Shown piece after piece: positions 28,407 to 35,843 of a stretch of DNA of 64,000 nucleotides. Position 1 is the first letter of the stretch, and every line of letters starts with the position of its first letter. The stretch spans positions 1-64,000 of the forward strand of contig CAMJPC010000004.1 in NCBI GenBank assembly GCA_946407705.1, in the 5' to 3' direction. Source of the stretch: an uncultured Clostridia bacterium (GTDB taxonomy: Bacteria > Bacillota > Clostridia > Saccharofermentanales > Saccharofermentanaceae). Below the pieces are notes generated by a model that made no database searches, was not told where the DNA came from, and saw only the letters and a program-made list of their open reading frames with translations. The translations under genes and the position numbers were made by a program.

Positions 28407-28419
28407 CAGTACCCTTTTT
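28395..28419 (+). terminator. Terminator overlapping the NlpC/P60 stop codon
   Basis: AGGGTACT/AGTACCCT stem with a 5-base loop and TTTTT. Its left arm encodes the last codons of the hydrolase. Confidence 0.75.
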
Positions 28420-28434
28420 CATTGGTTTATTACT

Positions 28435-28893
28435 ATGAATGAGTCAGAAAAGAAAAATCTGGGATATTGCATTACTAACGACATTACCCCTGAAGAGTAT
28501 ATGGTCCTCAGAAAGATCGTGGGCTGGGGTCTTTTCCCATTGGAACAGGCGGAATCGGGTCTTAAGAACTCTTACATCTGGTGTATCCGTGAAGGGAATT
28601 GCGTATCAGGGCGTCCCATAGGACTCGGAAGACTGGTCTGGGACAGAGGTTATGTCATGTACATAGCGGATGTTATCGTCATTCCCGAATACCAGGGCAA
28701 AGGCTTAGGACGCTTGATAATGGATAAAATACTTGAATTCATCCATGAGCAGCTTAAGCCCGGTTACAGATTCATGGTGACATTGGTTTCAGCAAAGGGC
28801 AAAGAAGACTTCTACAAGAAATTCGGTTTCGTTGAGAGGCCGAATGATAATTACGGCCCGGGCATGCACCAGTGGTTCGAGAATAAGGTCTAA
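28435..28893 (+). CDS. GNAT-family N-acetyltransferase
   Basis: The 152-residue product has the acetyl-CoA loop QGKGLG inside IVIPEYQGKGLGR, preceded by the strand YIADVIVIP. The C-terminal FYKKFGFVERP motif is typical of the fold. Its start is only 16 bp after the terminator of the hydrolase gene, so a promoter must lie within or just ahead of the terminator, or read-through supplies it. Substrate unknown. Two hairpins follow the stop. Confidence 0.85.
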   Translation: MNESEKKNLGYCITNDITPEEYMVLRKIVGWGLFPLEQAESGLKNSYIWCIREGNCVSGRPIGLGRLVWDRGYVMYIADVIVIPEYQGKGLGRLIMDKILEFIHEQLKPGYRFMVTLVSAKGKEDFYKKFGFVERPNDNYGPGMHQWFENKV

Positions 28894-28956
28894 GTTAAGA
28901 AATCCACCAAAACAACAGTCGTGAAATTGATGGGACATTCCTTGTCCCATTAAGTG

Positions 28957-28978
28957 AAATCGGGCTTTTGCCCGTTTC
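28957..28978 (+). terminator. Terminator-like hairpin pair after the GNAT gene
   Basis: CGGGC-TTTT-GCCCG followed by TTT. A second perfect 8-bp hairpin (ATGGGACA/TGTCCCAT) lies just upstream at 28930-28950. T runs are short. Confidence 0.5.
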
Positions 28979-29074
28979 GTGTCCTTCAAAATCATGTTTG
29001 CCGGAACTACCATGTGCTCATCAGGCAAGCCACACGGTAAACGTGAACGGCTTAAGAATACGGAGGACATGAGA

Positions 29075-29302
29075 ATGAAGAAAAATGAAAGAGGTGCTTT
29101 TATAGCAGTCAATGTTATTATGGCACTAATGGGACTGGCTTCTCTTGTTCTGATCATCATTTCGATGGTTACGGACAAGGTGACGCCTTATCTGGCACTA
29201 AGCCTCGGATTATCCGGATTTGCCAACATTTTTGGGTGTATCTACAGGAACAGAAGGAGAGATAAAGAAGATGGATCTTGTGAAAATCGGAGCGTTTCTT
29301 AA
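29075..29302 (+). CDS. Small two-TM membrane protein paired with an XRE regulator
   Basis: The 75-residue protein has two hydrophobic segments (about 8-32 and 38-55) and a charged C-terminus. GGAGG at 29062-29066, 8 bases before ATG 29075, selects this start over upstream in-frame ATGs. Its last 32 bp overlap the start of the XRE-type regulator gene, so the pair is translationally linked. Small membrane proteins next to membrane-anchored XRE regulators often act together in sensing; that role is inferred here. Confidence 0.65.
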   Translation: MKKNERGAFIAVNVIMALMGLASLVLIIISMVTDKVTPYLALSLGLSGFANIFGCIYRNRRRDKEDGSCENRSVS

Positions 29303-29777
29303 GGAACTGAGAAAAGAGAAAAATATCACTCAGGAAGAACTCGCAGACAAAATGGGAGTCTCCAGAAGAACCGTTTCCAGGTGGGAGACAGGATCCAATA
29401 TGCCTGACATGGATATCCTGATCGATATTTCCGATTTCTATGATGTGGATCTTCGTGAGATACTGGATGGAGAAAGAAAGGAAAAACGTATGGATGAAGA
29501 AATGAAAGAAACCGTTTTGAAAGTGGCGGAAGTCTCAAATGAAGAAAAGGCAAAGATCGTGAGAAATATACACATACTGTTTGTAATTGCGATGGTATTT
29601 ATGGCCATCCTGATCGCAACACACTTTATTGATGCCATTGACGGGCATTTAAGGGATTTCCTTACCGGCATGAGCATGGGAATAGGCTTCGGAATGATCG
29701 TCGTCGGAGCCGTCATGACGAGCAAATATGCCAAAGATATCAGGAACTTCAAGATGAGGCTTATCGGGAAAAAGTAA
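29271..29777 (+). CDS. XRE-family regulator with C-terminal membrane segments
   Basis: The N-terminal Cro/C1-type helix-turn-helix lies at about 5-60 (FLKELRKEKNITQEELADKM, SRRTVSRWETG). A charged linker (70-95) follows, then two hydrophobic segments (about 100-118 and 128-150), so the regulator is probably membrane-tethered. Start ATG 29271 follows GGAGAGATAAAGAAG. It shares 32 bp with the small membrane protein upstream. The membrane part may receive a signal, for example from antibiotics or envelope stress, but no target genes are evident beyond the pair itself. Confidence 0.85.
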   Translation: MDLVKIGAFLKELRKEKNITQEELADKMGVSRRTVSRWETGSNMPDMDILIDISDFYDVDLREILDGERKEKRMDEEMKETVLKVAEVSNEEKAKIVRNIHILFVIAMVFMAILIATHFIDAIDGHLRDFLTGMSMGIGFGMIVVGAVMTSKYAKDIRNFKMRLIGKK

Positions 29778-29868
29778 GCTAATGTGTCTTTTCGCTAGGG
29801 CCCTCCGCGCTTCGCTTGTGCGGAAGTCCGCTCACAAGACATCATTCGCTTAAGCTAAAAATATTACG
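29778..29868 (+). other. Structured intergenic stretch
   Basis: Holds several short inverted repeats. The core TCCGC...GCGGA is flanked by GTCTT/AAGAC and AGCT ends, which could fold into one long imperfect hairpin of about 90 bases. No reading frame with a ribosome site is seen. It could be a small RNA or a palindromic repeat; no second copy was noticed in the window. Confidence 0.3.
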
Positions 29869-29901
29869 GGGACTGCGGTGATGTGCCGCAGTTCTTTTTT
29901 T
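29869..29901 (+). terminator. Rho-independent terminator
   Basis: GGACTGCGG/CCGCAGTTC stem, 7-base loop and a run of seven T after position 29894; ends the XRE transcript. Confidence 0.8.
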
Positions 29902-29966
29902 GTCGGCATATTTGCGGCTCCCGTGTGTTAAACTGACAGAAATACTTGAAAGCGGGGTATGCATCT

Positions 29967-31091
29967 ATGGAAAAGTCCAAGGTTTATTTCACTGATTTCA
30001 GGACCGAACTCGGAGTCCCTCTTACCGCCAAGCTTCAGAAACTTATCAGGCTTGCGGGTATAGGTAATATCGATTTTGAAGGCAAGTTTGTTGCCATCAA
30101 GATGCATTTCGGTGAGCTCGGTAATCTTGCATACCTCAGACCGAACTATGCAAAGGCCGTTGCGGATGTTGTCAAGGAGAACGGCGGTATGCCGTTCCTT
30201 ACCGACTGCAACACACTTTATCCCGGAAGCCGTAAACATGCATTGGAGCATATGGACTGCGCCAATTTGAACGGCTTCAACACGGTTACCACCGGCTGCC
30301 AGATCATCATTGCTGATGGTCTGAGAGGAACGGACGATATTGTCGTTCCTGTCCCGAACGGAGAATACTGCAAAGAAGCATATATCGGACGTGCGGTTAT
30401 GGATGCGGATATCTTCATTTCACTTACTCATTTCAAGGGGCATGAGCAGGCAGGCTTCGGAGGTGCCATCAAGAACATCGGAATGGGCTGCGGATCGCGT
30501 GCAGGAAAGATGCAGCAGCACCAGAGCGGACATCCCCACGTAAAGTCAGATATGTGCCGCGGATGCAGAAGATGCTCTAAAGAATGCGGTTCTGATGCCA
30601 TAAGCTATAACGATAACAAAGCCTGGATAGATCCGGCCAAGTGCAAGGGATGCGGCAGATGCATCGGTGCCTGCGCTTTCGATGCGATAGAGAACGATAA
30701 CTGGGATGCACCTCAGATGCTCGGATGCAGGATGGCTGAATATACTGCAGCCGTTATCAGCGGAAGACCTAATTTCCATATCAGCCTGATAACCGATGTG
30801 TCACCTAACTGCGACTGCCACGGCGAGAATGATGCTCCAATCCTTCCCGATATCGGCATGCTCGCTTCATTCGATCCTGTCGCTCTGGATCAGGCATGCG
30901 TTGATCTCTGCTCAAAAGCCGAGCCTATCAGAAACAGCCAGCTCGGTGATAACATGGCAAGTCCTCATTTCCATGACCATGGAAATCACTGGCACAACAA
31001 CAATCCGAATGTGTCATGGGCAGAAACTCTGGAGCATGCCGAGAAGATCGGTATCGGCACGCGTGAGTATGAACTTGTGACGATGAAATAA
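29967..31091 (+). CDS. DUF362 protein with two 4Fe-4S clusters
   Basis: The N-terminal DUF362 domain (about 1-185, with the KMHFGELGN motif and a HFKGH segment) is followed by a ferredoxin-type region with two clusters: CRGCRRCSKEC near 192-202 and CKGCGRCIGAC near 222-232. The C-terminal part returns to the DUF362 fold and holds a histidine-rich HFHDHGNHWH segment that may bind metal. It is probably an iron-sulfur protein for electron transfer or metal handling in the cytosol. ATG 29967 is preferred over 29946 on family similarity at MEKSKVYF; the ribosome site is not decisive. Confidence 0.82.
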   Translation: MEKSKVYFTDFRTELGVPLTAKLQKLIRLAGIGNIDFEGKFVAIKMHFGELGNLAYLRPNYAKAVADVVKENGGMPFLTDCNTLYPGSRKHALEHMDCANLNGFNTVTTGCQIIIADGLRGTDDIVVPVPNGEYCKEAYIGRAVMDADIFISLTHFKGHEQAGFGGAIKNIGMGCGSRAGKMQQHQSGHPHVKSDMCRGCRRCSKECGSDAISYNDNKAWIDPAKCKGCGRCIGACAFDAIENDNWDAPQMLGCRMAEYTAAVISGRPNFHISLITDVSPNCDCHGENDAPILPDIGMLASFDPVALDQACVDLCSKAEPIRNSQLGDNMASPHFHDHGNHWHNNNPNVSWAETLEHAEKIGIGTREYELVTMK

Positions 31092-31104
31092 CACAGGGGC
31101 ATTC

Positions 31105-31113
31105 TGATATAAT
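31105..31113 (+). promoter_or_regulatory. Extended -10 promoter of the Cys-Ala repeat/radical SAM pair
   Basis: TGATATAAT 28 bp ahead of ATG 31142; no clear -35. Confidence 0.45.
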
Positions 31114-31141
31114 TTTTCTCGAAGAGGATAATTGAAGGGAA

Positions 31142-32122
31142 ATGATCAAAGCATTCACTAAACTCAAAGCTTTAGCGGCAGTAATGCTCATGGCATTGCT
31201 GACCGTTTTCATGCTGCCTTTAAAGTCTGATGCTGCCATGGGCATGGATGAGATCATTTATTACGGGATCGAAGTGCATCCGCAGGAAACGGGCTCGGTT
31301 GAACTGAAATACACCATCGAGTGGAAAGTCCTCAAGGAGGATTCCAATGGTGGTGTTTCCTGGGTCAAGATAGGTATTCCCAATCCGAACGCGGAACGAT
31401 TCACAGCGCTTTCCAGTAACATAAAATCCGTAAGCTATATGTCTGAAGGCGGAAGTTACGCCAGGGTCAATTTTAAGAGAATGTATCACGCGGGCGAGAC
31501 GTTCAGTTTCAGTTTCTCGATCCTTCAGCACAACCTTTTCCAGGAACCCGATAAAGCCAGATCGCATCTTATCAGTAACTATGGAATGAAGGTCAACCAT
31601 AATGAGTGGGACGGGCTTTATATTTATTCGTTTACACCGGGCTGGTTCCCTGAGATCCCTGTCGACAGATATGAGATCAGGTGGGATTCAGCCAAGGTCT
31701 TAAAGTGTGATGCCGAGCTCCAGGGCAATTACTATGTAAAGTCCGGCTACCTTCCTTCAAATGGACAGGCATACATCAGGGTCGGATACGATAAAACGGC
31801 TTTTTCTTATACCAGAAAAAACGTCTCACACCCGTTCGTGGGAATCAAGGACGATACCACGCTTCTTGTGATCGGCATTATTATCATTGTTTTCTTCTTG
31901 AGCAGACTGACATTTGGAGACAGTTATCTATATCATGGCGGCGGCCACAATCACTTTCATGGCGGCGGATGCGCTTGTGCATGTGCCTGTGCTTGCGCCT
32001 GCGCAGGCGGCGGCAGGGCCGGGTGTTCGCGTAAGGATTTCTACGGTGCCAAAGTCTCTTCAAAGAGGCTTAAGAAAGTCTTGAAAGACGGAGCTAAAGA
32101 TGCTGAATCAGAAACTGTATGA
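31142..32122 (+). CDS. Signal-peptide membrane protein with cytoplasmic Cys-Ala repeat tail
   Basis: A signal peptide (1-32, ending SDAAMG) precedes an external beta-rich domain (35-235) and one membrane segment (about 241-256). The tail is then cytoplasmic: a Gly/His stretch (HGGGHNHFHGGG), six Cys-Ala dipeptides at 277-288, GGG, C295 and a basic end. In DNA, the repeat (31970-32005) uses mixed TGC/TGT and GCA/GCC/GCT codons, so it is kept at protein level. The external part resembles DUF2207-type membrane proteins, which also end in Gly-rich tails; this is an impression. The gene overlaps a radical SAM/SPASM gene by 23 bp, and the cysteine tail is the likely substrate. Confidence 0.8.
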   Translation: MIKAFTKLKALAAVMLMALLTVFMLPLKSDAAMGMDEIIYYGIEVHPQETGSVELKYTIEWKVLKEDSNGGVSWVKIGIPNPNAERFTALSSNIKSVSYMSEGGSYARVNFKRMYHAGETFSFSFSILQHNLFQEPDKARSHLISNYGMKVNHNEWDGLYIYSFTPGWFPEIPVDRYEIRWDSAKVLKCDAELQGNYYVKSGYLPSNGQAYIRVGYDKTAFSYTRKNVSHPFVGIKDDTTLLVIGIIIIVFFLSRLTFGDSYLYHGGGHNHFHGGGCACACACACACAGGGRAGCSRKDFYGAKVSSKRLKKVLKDGAKDAESETV

Positions 32123-33452
32123 GTTAGCAAACTGGAAGCAGGTCATACATACCACCTGGAACCCTGACGGACCGGGTGTTATCAGGATGCATATGGTTCC
32201 GCCAAAGTTTAATCCTTTCAAGATCACGGAGAGCCTCGTTATCATCAACGGATCGGAGATAATTCCGATCAATGAGAGCGGAGCCATCCTTCTGACTGAA
32301 TATGTCAAGAACATCAATGCTTTTGGCCCCGGTCCCATGACGGATGAAGAACTGGATGTCATTATCCGCAAGACTATAAGAGGCGTAAAAAGGGTGTTTC
32401 CGCGTGTTAAAGACGAGCTTCTGAAAGATGATCTCTGGTACTACGTTGACCTTTTTGAGGCCGTCTCCAAAGGTGAAGCAGTAGATACCGATTATGCATC
32501 GCTTTCCATATCCGAATATGCCCGTTCCATGAGTGCTCCTCACAGAATGGATCTGATCGTATCTTCCATGAAGCGTGACGGCAAATGGAACTGCAACCAA
32601 AAGTGCGTTCACTGCTATGCTGCTGACCAGGCCTGTGCCGAAGAGAAGGAACTTTCCACCGAAGAATGGAAGACCATAATCAATAAACTGCGCAAAGAGA
32701 AGATCTCACAGCTTACATTTACGGGCGGTGAGCCCACGATGCGTAAGGACATACCTGAACTCATCAAAGAGGCAAGATGGTTTATAACGCGTCTTAATAC
32801 AAACGGCGTAAACCTTACCAAAGACTACTGCAAACAGCTCCGTGAAGCTGAACTCGATAATCTGCAGGTCACTTTCTATTCCTGCGATGAAGATATCCAT
32901 AACAGGCTTGTAGGCGCGCCTAATTACCGCAAGACGCTTGATGGCATCAGGAATGCGCTTGAGGCAGGTATCGATATGAGCATCAACACGCCTATCTGCA
33001 GCCTCAACAAAGACTATAAGAAGACTTTGGAATTCCTGCATGATCTGGGCATTACGTATGTCACCTGTTCCGGACTCATCCTGACAGGAAACGCCAGGAG
33101 CGAAGAGTCTGAAGAACTGAGGATCGAGGGTGAGGAACTCTATGAATCCTTGCGTGACGCAGTCGTTTACGCATATGCGCATGACATGGAGATAAACTTC
33201 ACCTCTCCCGGTCTTGTAAGTACGGAACGCCTCAAAAAGATGCAGCTTGACATACCTTCGTGCGGTGCCTGCCTAAGCAATATGGCGATAACTCCTTCGG
33301 GTAATGTCGTGCCTTGCCAGAGCTGGCTTTCGGCTGAACCTTTGGGAAATATCCTTACGACCAAATGGAAGAAGATTTGGAATGATCCACGCTGCAAGAA
33401 GATAAGAGAGACGGCAGCAAAAGAAGATCAGATCTGTCAATTGAGAAAGTAA
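32100..33452 (+). CDS. Radical SAM/SPASM-type maturase
   Basis: Predicted radical SAM enzyme, here proposed to modify the Cys-Ala tail of its partner. The radical SAM cluster is C165-x3-C169-x2-C172 (CNQKCVHC), followed by the GGEP motif (FTGGEPTMRKD) that contacts SAM. The C-terminal part has a SPASM-like set of cysteines (SCGAC, then GNVVPC, RCKK and QICQL) for auxiliary clusters. The first ~130 residues are separate and may be a peptide-recognition (PqqD-like) domain. The start lies inside the last codons of the upstream gene, so expression is coupled. A terminator follows. Confidence 0.85.
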   Translation: MLNQKLYELANWKQVIHTTWNPDGPGVIRMHMVPPKFNPFKITESLVIINGSEIIPINESGAILLTEYVKNINAFGPGPMTDEELDVIIRKTIRGVKRVFPRVKDELLKDDLWYYVDLFEAVSKGEAVDTDYASLSISEYARSMSAPHRMDLIVSSMKRDGKWNCNQKCVHCYAADQACAEEKELSTEEWKTIINKLRKEKISQLTFTGGEPTMRKDIPELIKEARWFITRLNTNGVNLTKDYCKQLREAELDNLQVTFYSCDEDIHNRLVGAPNYRKTLDGIRNALEAGIDMSINTPICSLNKDYKKTLEFLHDLGITYVTCSGLILTGNARSEESEELRIEGEELYESLRDAVVYAYAHDMEINFTSPGLVSTERLKKMQLDIPSCGACLSNMAITPSGNVVPCQSWLSAEPLGNILTTKWKKIWNDPRCKKIRETAAKEDQICQLRK

Positions 33453-33470
33453 GAACGCTGATTATTACAG

Positions 33471-33499
33471 AGCCTTGGAAAAGATCCCAAGGCTTTTTT
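33471..33499 (+). terminator. Terminator after the radical SAM gene
   Basis: AGCCTTGG/CCAAGGCT stem with an 8-base loop and six T. The next 280 bp (to 33775) hold no gene that I can support; only very short or terminator-crossing frames are open. Confidence 0.8.
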
Positions 33500-33775
33500 A
33501 TGCCTATTCAACACTCCTCCGGAAATGTGTCGATTAAACATCAGAGTGCCTTTGTTTTGTTGATTGTCCGGGCCTTTGAGTATTGTGATAATGACAACAT
33601 CAACAAAACATTTTCGAATGCGAGGGCAAGAAAATGACACAGTACACGATGAACAAAGAACACACCAAGTGAATTTAATAGACGGTTTACGGAAATATTG
33701 GTCAACAGCGACGAAAACATTATGATCTAAGAGTAAGCGCTTAATAGATATTTGCCGAAAACATACCATGTTAAC

Positions 33776-33802
33776 AGGAGCTGCATTAACGCGGCTCCTT
33801 TT
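33776..33802 (+). terminator. Terminator-like hairpin upstream of a GNAT gene
   Basis: AGGAGC/GCTCCT stem with a 12-base loop and TTTT. It closes whatever is transcribed from the empty stretch before it. Confidence 0.5.
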
Positions 33803-33827
33803 AATTTCTGTCCGGAAAAGCCGTTAA

Positions 33828-33836
33828 TGGTATAAT
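33828..33836 (+). promoter_or_regulatory. Extended -10 promoter
   Basis: TGGTATAAT 44 bp before ATG 33881, identical to the motif at 24762. Confidence 0.55.
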
Positions 33837-33880
33837 TCCACTTGTTGATCCATCGGAAAAATGAGCGGAAAGGCATTAAC

Positions 33881-34360
33881 ATGATCGTCAGAAAGTATGA
33901 GGAAAAGGATCTTCCCGAAATGATCCGCATTTGGAATGAAGTGGTTGAAGAGGGCATTGCTTTCCCGCAGGAGGAAACGCTCGACATGGAAAGCGGGAAC
34001 AGATTCTTTGCCTCCCAGAGTTATACGGGTGTTGCGGAAGAAGACGGCAGGATCTGCGGACTTTACATTCTCCATCCGAATAACGTCGGAAGATGCGGTC
34101 ACATATGTAATGCGAGTTATGCTGTTTCTTCGGAATCGAGGGGAAAGCATATCGGTGAGCAGCTTGTCCTTGACTGTATGAGAAAAGGCAGTGAAATAGG
34201 GTTCAGAGTACTCCAGTTTAATGCTGTCGTTGAAAGCAATGTTCATGCGAGACATCTTTATGAAAGACTTGGTTTTGTCCAGCTCGGAACCATAACCGGA
34301 GGGTTCAGGATGAAGGACGGACATTATGAAAACATCTGCCCGTATTTCAGGGAACTTTGA
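33881..34360 (+). CDS. GNAT-family N-acetyltransferase
   Basis: The 159-residue acetyltransferase has the acetyl-CoA loop RGKHIG (SESRGKHIGEQLV) and the terminal LYERLGFVQLG motif. It resembles phosphinothricin- and ribosomal-type GNATs in general shape, but its substrate is unknown. The extended -10 promoter and a GGAAAGG site select ATG 33881 over 33842. A terminator follows directly, so it is monocistronic. Confidence 0.88.
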   Translation: MIVRKYEEKDLPEMIRIWNEVVEEGIAFPQEETLDMESGNRFFASQSYTGVAEEDGRICGLYILHPNNVGRCGHICNASYAVSSESRGKHIGEQLVLDCMRKGSEIGFRVLQFNAVVESNVHARHLYERLGFVQLGTITGGFRMKDGHYENICPYFREL

Positions 34361-34394
34361 TACCGGTTTTGATAATGTGACAGTTTGAAATTTG

Positions 34395-34424
34395 AAAGGA
34401 CATTCACCTGAAATGTCCTTTTTT
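34395..34424 (+). terminator. Rho-independent terminator
   Basis: AAAGGACATT/AATGTCCTTT stem followed by a T run, 35 bp after the GNAT stop. Confidence 0.8.
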
Positions 34425-34583
34425 ATTGACTTCTTTTCTTAAACAGAGTGAAAATGCCTGAAAAATGAGGCAGTTCAATTACAAAAGAGTTACAAAAGCC
34501 TGACGTGCCACAGTTTTGCACAAATTCGGAAAGTCCAAATGATAGAATAAAATCAACTTTGACTATTTATAGGGGGAAAGGAA

Positions 34584-35843
34584 TTGTATAAGACTGCGGC
34601 AAAAATCTTATGCGGGGCAATCAGCGCGGCATGCACGCTTGGTTTCCTTTACATAGGCGAAGGCGATCCTGAGTCTGAGAAGATCAATCTTCAGAGTCCG
34701 TCGCTCGTTTTTGTTAACATGGCAGGAAGATATGCCAATGCCGACGTAATCGCAAAGCAGGAAGAAGCCGACCGTCTCGCTGAAGAAGCTGAGACGCCGG
34801 AAGAAGCCGATGCAATGCGTATCTACAATTCCGAGTTCTTCAGTCTCGATAATTACACGATCACCGCTCCTGCCAATTACGAAGAGATCGCCAATAATCT
34901 CAGAAAAGACGAGCAGGACAACGCTGATAAGGATATGAAGGACGGCACGTCCCTCTGGGTCAAGCTTCCTGCGAGGATCTATTCCGATGAAAGCACGTCG
35001 TCCAAAGGCGTTGCTGATGTAGGAAAGGGCACAAAGCTCATAAGGATCTCCTATTCCGGTAACTGGTCTTATGTGAGACTTGCTGACGGCACTAAGGGCT
35101 ATATCCCTTCCAATCAGCTGTCCGGTACCAAGGTTGCGACTCCTACGCCTTCACCTACGCCTTCACCGACACCCAAGCCGAAGAAGAAGAAACCGACTCC
35201 GAAGCCGAAGCCGAAGATCACGCTTAAGGCTTACAATAAGGTCTTTTATGCGATAAGATCGATCAATTCAAGAAGCGGCCCGGGTATCTCATATTCTAAG
35301 GTAACTACGATCAAGGCGGGAACAGCGATCAAGATCGTCGCAAAGACGAGCAATGGCTGGCTTAAGTCTGATAAGGGCTGGTATGTATTGAGTTCACTTG
35401 TCTCTGCAACCAAGCCTTCCGCAAAAAAGGCTACGCCTACACCTAAGCCGAAGTCATCCGGTTCCGTCAAGAGAGGCGATAAATCCGGTGGCTTTGCAAA
35501 GTACATCAGGAGCTTCGTTGGATGCAGATATGTTTCCGGCGGCGCATCTCCATCAGGCTTTGACTGCTCTGGCTTCACAATGTACTGCTACAAGAATTAT
35601 TACGGAATCAAGCTGCCTCATGGTGCGAACATGCAGACCAAGTATGGCACCAAGGTAAGCTTTAATAGCATGCAAGTAGGGGACATCATCTATTTCGACC
35701 ACGATCATAACGGCAAGGCCGATCACGTAGGATTGTACGTCGGAAGCGGTGAAATGGTGCATGCATCCGGAGTCAAGACGGGCGTCAAATGCGTCAGTGT
35801 CAGCAAACTCAAGGATGTTCTGATGGTAAGAAGGATTCGCTGA
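34584..35843 (+). CDS. Secreted NlpC/P60 hydrolase with two SH3-like domains
   Basis: Paralog of the 27393 gene with one more SH3-like unit. The order is signal anchor (4-24), acidic region (58-120), first SH3-like domain (123-183), a Pro/Thr/Lys linker (186-211), a second SH3-like domain (213-275) with the SRSGPGISY motif, a second linker, and the NlpC/P60 domain (about 302-419). Catalytic C328, H381 and H393 are present, with the EF-hand-like DHDHNGKAD ahead of H381. The start is TTG 34584 after AGGGGGAAAGG. The following paralog begins on the base after its stop, so the two form an operon. Confidence 0.88.
   Translation: MYKTAAKILCGAISAACTLGFLYIGEGDPESEKINLQSPSLVFVNMAGRYANADVIAKQEEADRLAEEAETPEEADAMRIYNSEFFSLDNYTITAPANYEEIANNLRKDEQDNADKDMKDGTSLWVKLPARIYSDESTSSKGVADVGKGTKLIRISYSGNWSYVRLADGTKGYIPSNQLSGTKVATPTPSPTPSPTPKPKKKKPTPKPKPKITLKAYNKVFYAIRSINSRSGPGISYSKVTTIKAGTAIKIVAKTSNGWLKSDKGWYVLSSLVSATKPSAKKATPTPKPKSSGSVKRGDKSGGFAKYIRSFVGCRYVSGGASPSGFDCSGFTMYCYKNYYGIKLPHGANMQTKYGTKVSFNSMQVGDIIYFDHDHNGKADHVGLYVGSGEMVHASGVKTGVKCVSVSKLKDVLMVRRIR

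Noticed and set aside
31970..32005. Cys-Ala repeat as a simple DNA slippage tract
   Set aside because: Both codons vary along the repeat (TGC/TGT; GCT/GCA/GCC), so there is no pure DNA repeat to slip.
33437..33769. 110-codon minus-strand frame in the gap after the radical SAM gene
   Set aside because: It reads through a clear terminator hairpin and has no ribosome site or domain.
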